Shown here piece by piece: positions 7,152 through 7,303 of a stretch of 7,303 nt of DNA. Where the stretch lies: the NCBI GenBank assembly GCA_937886325.1, contig CALABV010000015.1, forward strand, positions 1-7,303, read 5' to 3'. Each line of letters opens with the position of its first letter. Position 1 is the first letter of the stretch. The notes under the pieces are model-generated. The model saw nothing but the letters and a program-made list of their open reading frames with translations. It was not told the origin of the DNA and made no database searches. Position numbers and translations under genes: made by a program. The stretch comes from an uncultured Geobacter sp. (GTDB lineage Bacteria; Desulfobacterota; Desulfuromonadia; Geobacterales; Geobacteraceae).

Positions 7152-7256
7152 ATGACCAATCACAACCATCACCATTTCCTTGAGAACAGAACCAGCGAGG
7201 CCCTAACCCCCGCCAATCTCCGCCGGTTGTTCCTGAAACACCTGGAATACACGCTG
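7152..7256 (+). CDS. N-terminal fragment, possibly glycogen/alpha-glucan phosphorylase
   Basis: Only the first 35 genuine codons are present; the sequence then runs into adapter. ATG at 7152 is preceded by AAAAAGGAG, with 6 nt between AAGGAG and the ATG, and by a plausible promoter, so the start is well supported. An in-frame ATG at 7062 is upstream of the candidate -10 and has no ribosome binding site. The peptide begins with a His/Asn-rich stretch (NHNHHH), followed by LTPANLRRLFLKHLEYTL. That pattern, a helix containing F-L-x-H-L-x-Y/F-T, resembles the beginning of bacterial glycogen phosphorylases, where a GKD-like sequence normally follows. The resemblance is short and from memory, so the function is only a suggestion. 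The open frame continues to a stop at 7293-7295, but those last residues are translated adapter. Confidence 0.5.
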
Positions 7257-7303
7257 AGATCGGAAGAGCACACGTCTGAACTCCAGTCACACTGATATAT
7301 CTC
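7257..7303 (+). other. Illumina TruSeq adapter contamination
   Basis: From AGATCGGAAGAGCACACGTC (7257-7276) through GAACTCCAGTCAC (7278-7290) the bases are the standard TruSeq index adapter. They are followed by an index-like ACTGAT (7291-7296), then AT, then ATCTC, the beginning of the constant adapter tail. The index fits my memory of TruSeq LT index 25. This is library-preparation sequence assembled onto the contig end, not genomic DNA. The reverse strand encodes MTGVQTCALPIS and the forward strand RSEEHTSELQSH, both well-known adapter-derived false peptides. Confidence 0.98.

Noticed and set aside
6792..7175. A 127-codon minus-strand frame spanning the nadK 5' end and the divergent region
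   Set aside because: It overlaps the nadK N-terminal coding region in another frame, has no family resemblance, and would cover the promoter region of the divergent gene.
1..7303. Mobile element, CRISPR array, tRNA, phage or defence system
   Set aside because: No transposase, integrase, spaced identical repeats, tRNA-like structure or defence protein is visible. All recognised genes are housekeeping, and I found no support for a new system.

Overview
This is a GC-rich bacterial window of ordinary chromosomal housekeeping genes. It looks like the end of a metagenome- or draft-assembly contig. The gene content suggests a Desulfobacterota/Deltaproteobacteria-like organism: a short ArgA-type GNAT N-acetylglutamate synthase, recN next to nadK, a TldE/PmbA protein, and a B-type aconitase. 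This placement is inferred from remembered family resemblance, not from a search.

Layout. Five genes lie on the minus strand and are read from right to left: nadK (NAD kinase, about 6092-6982), recN (4372-6042), a GNAT N-acetyltransferase (3667-4131), a TldE/PmbA protein (2303-3640) and acnB (1-2229, its C-terminus cut off by the window edge). nadK and recN are 49 bp apart and look like one transcription unit. A noncoding gap of about 240 bp (4132-4371) then separates recN from a second unit made of the GNAT, pmbA and acnB, with gaps of 26 and 73 bp. On the plus strand, diverging from nadK, a new gene starts at 7152 with a clear ribosome binding site and a plausible sigma70 promoter. Its first 35 codons resemble the N-terminus of a glycogen/alpha-glucan phosphorylase.

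The right end is not biological. Bases 7257-7303 are an Illumina TruSeq index adapter, so the divergent gene is a chimera after codon 35 and the contig really ends at 7256.

Roles. NadK makes NADP+, RecN acts in double-strand-break repair, the GNAT probably starts arginine biosynthesis, TldE is half of a peptide-maturing or degrading metalloprotease pair (TldD is not in the window), and AcnB is the TCA-cycle aconitase. I see no mobile element, CRISPR, tRNA or rRNA, and nothing that looks like a previously undescribed system. The points worth a second look are the adapter and its chimeric proteins, a heptad repeat between pmbA and acnB, spaced GAATGC repeats upstream of the GNAT gene, the structured divergent region at 7001-7151, and a cysteine cluster in the GNAT.
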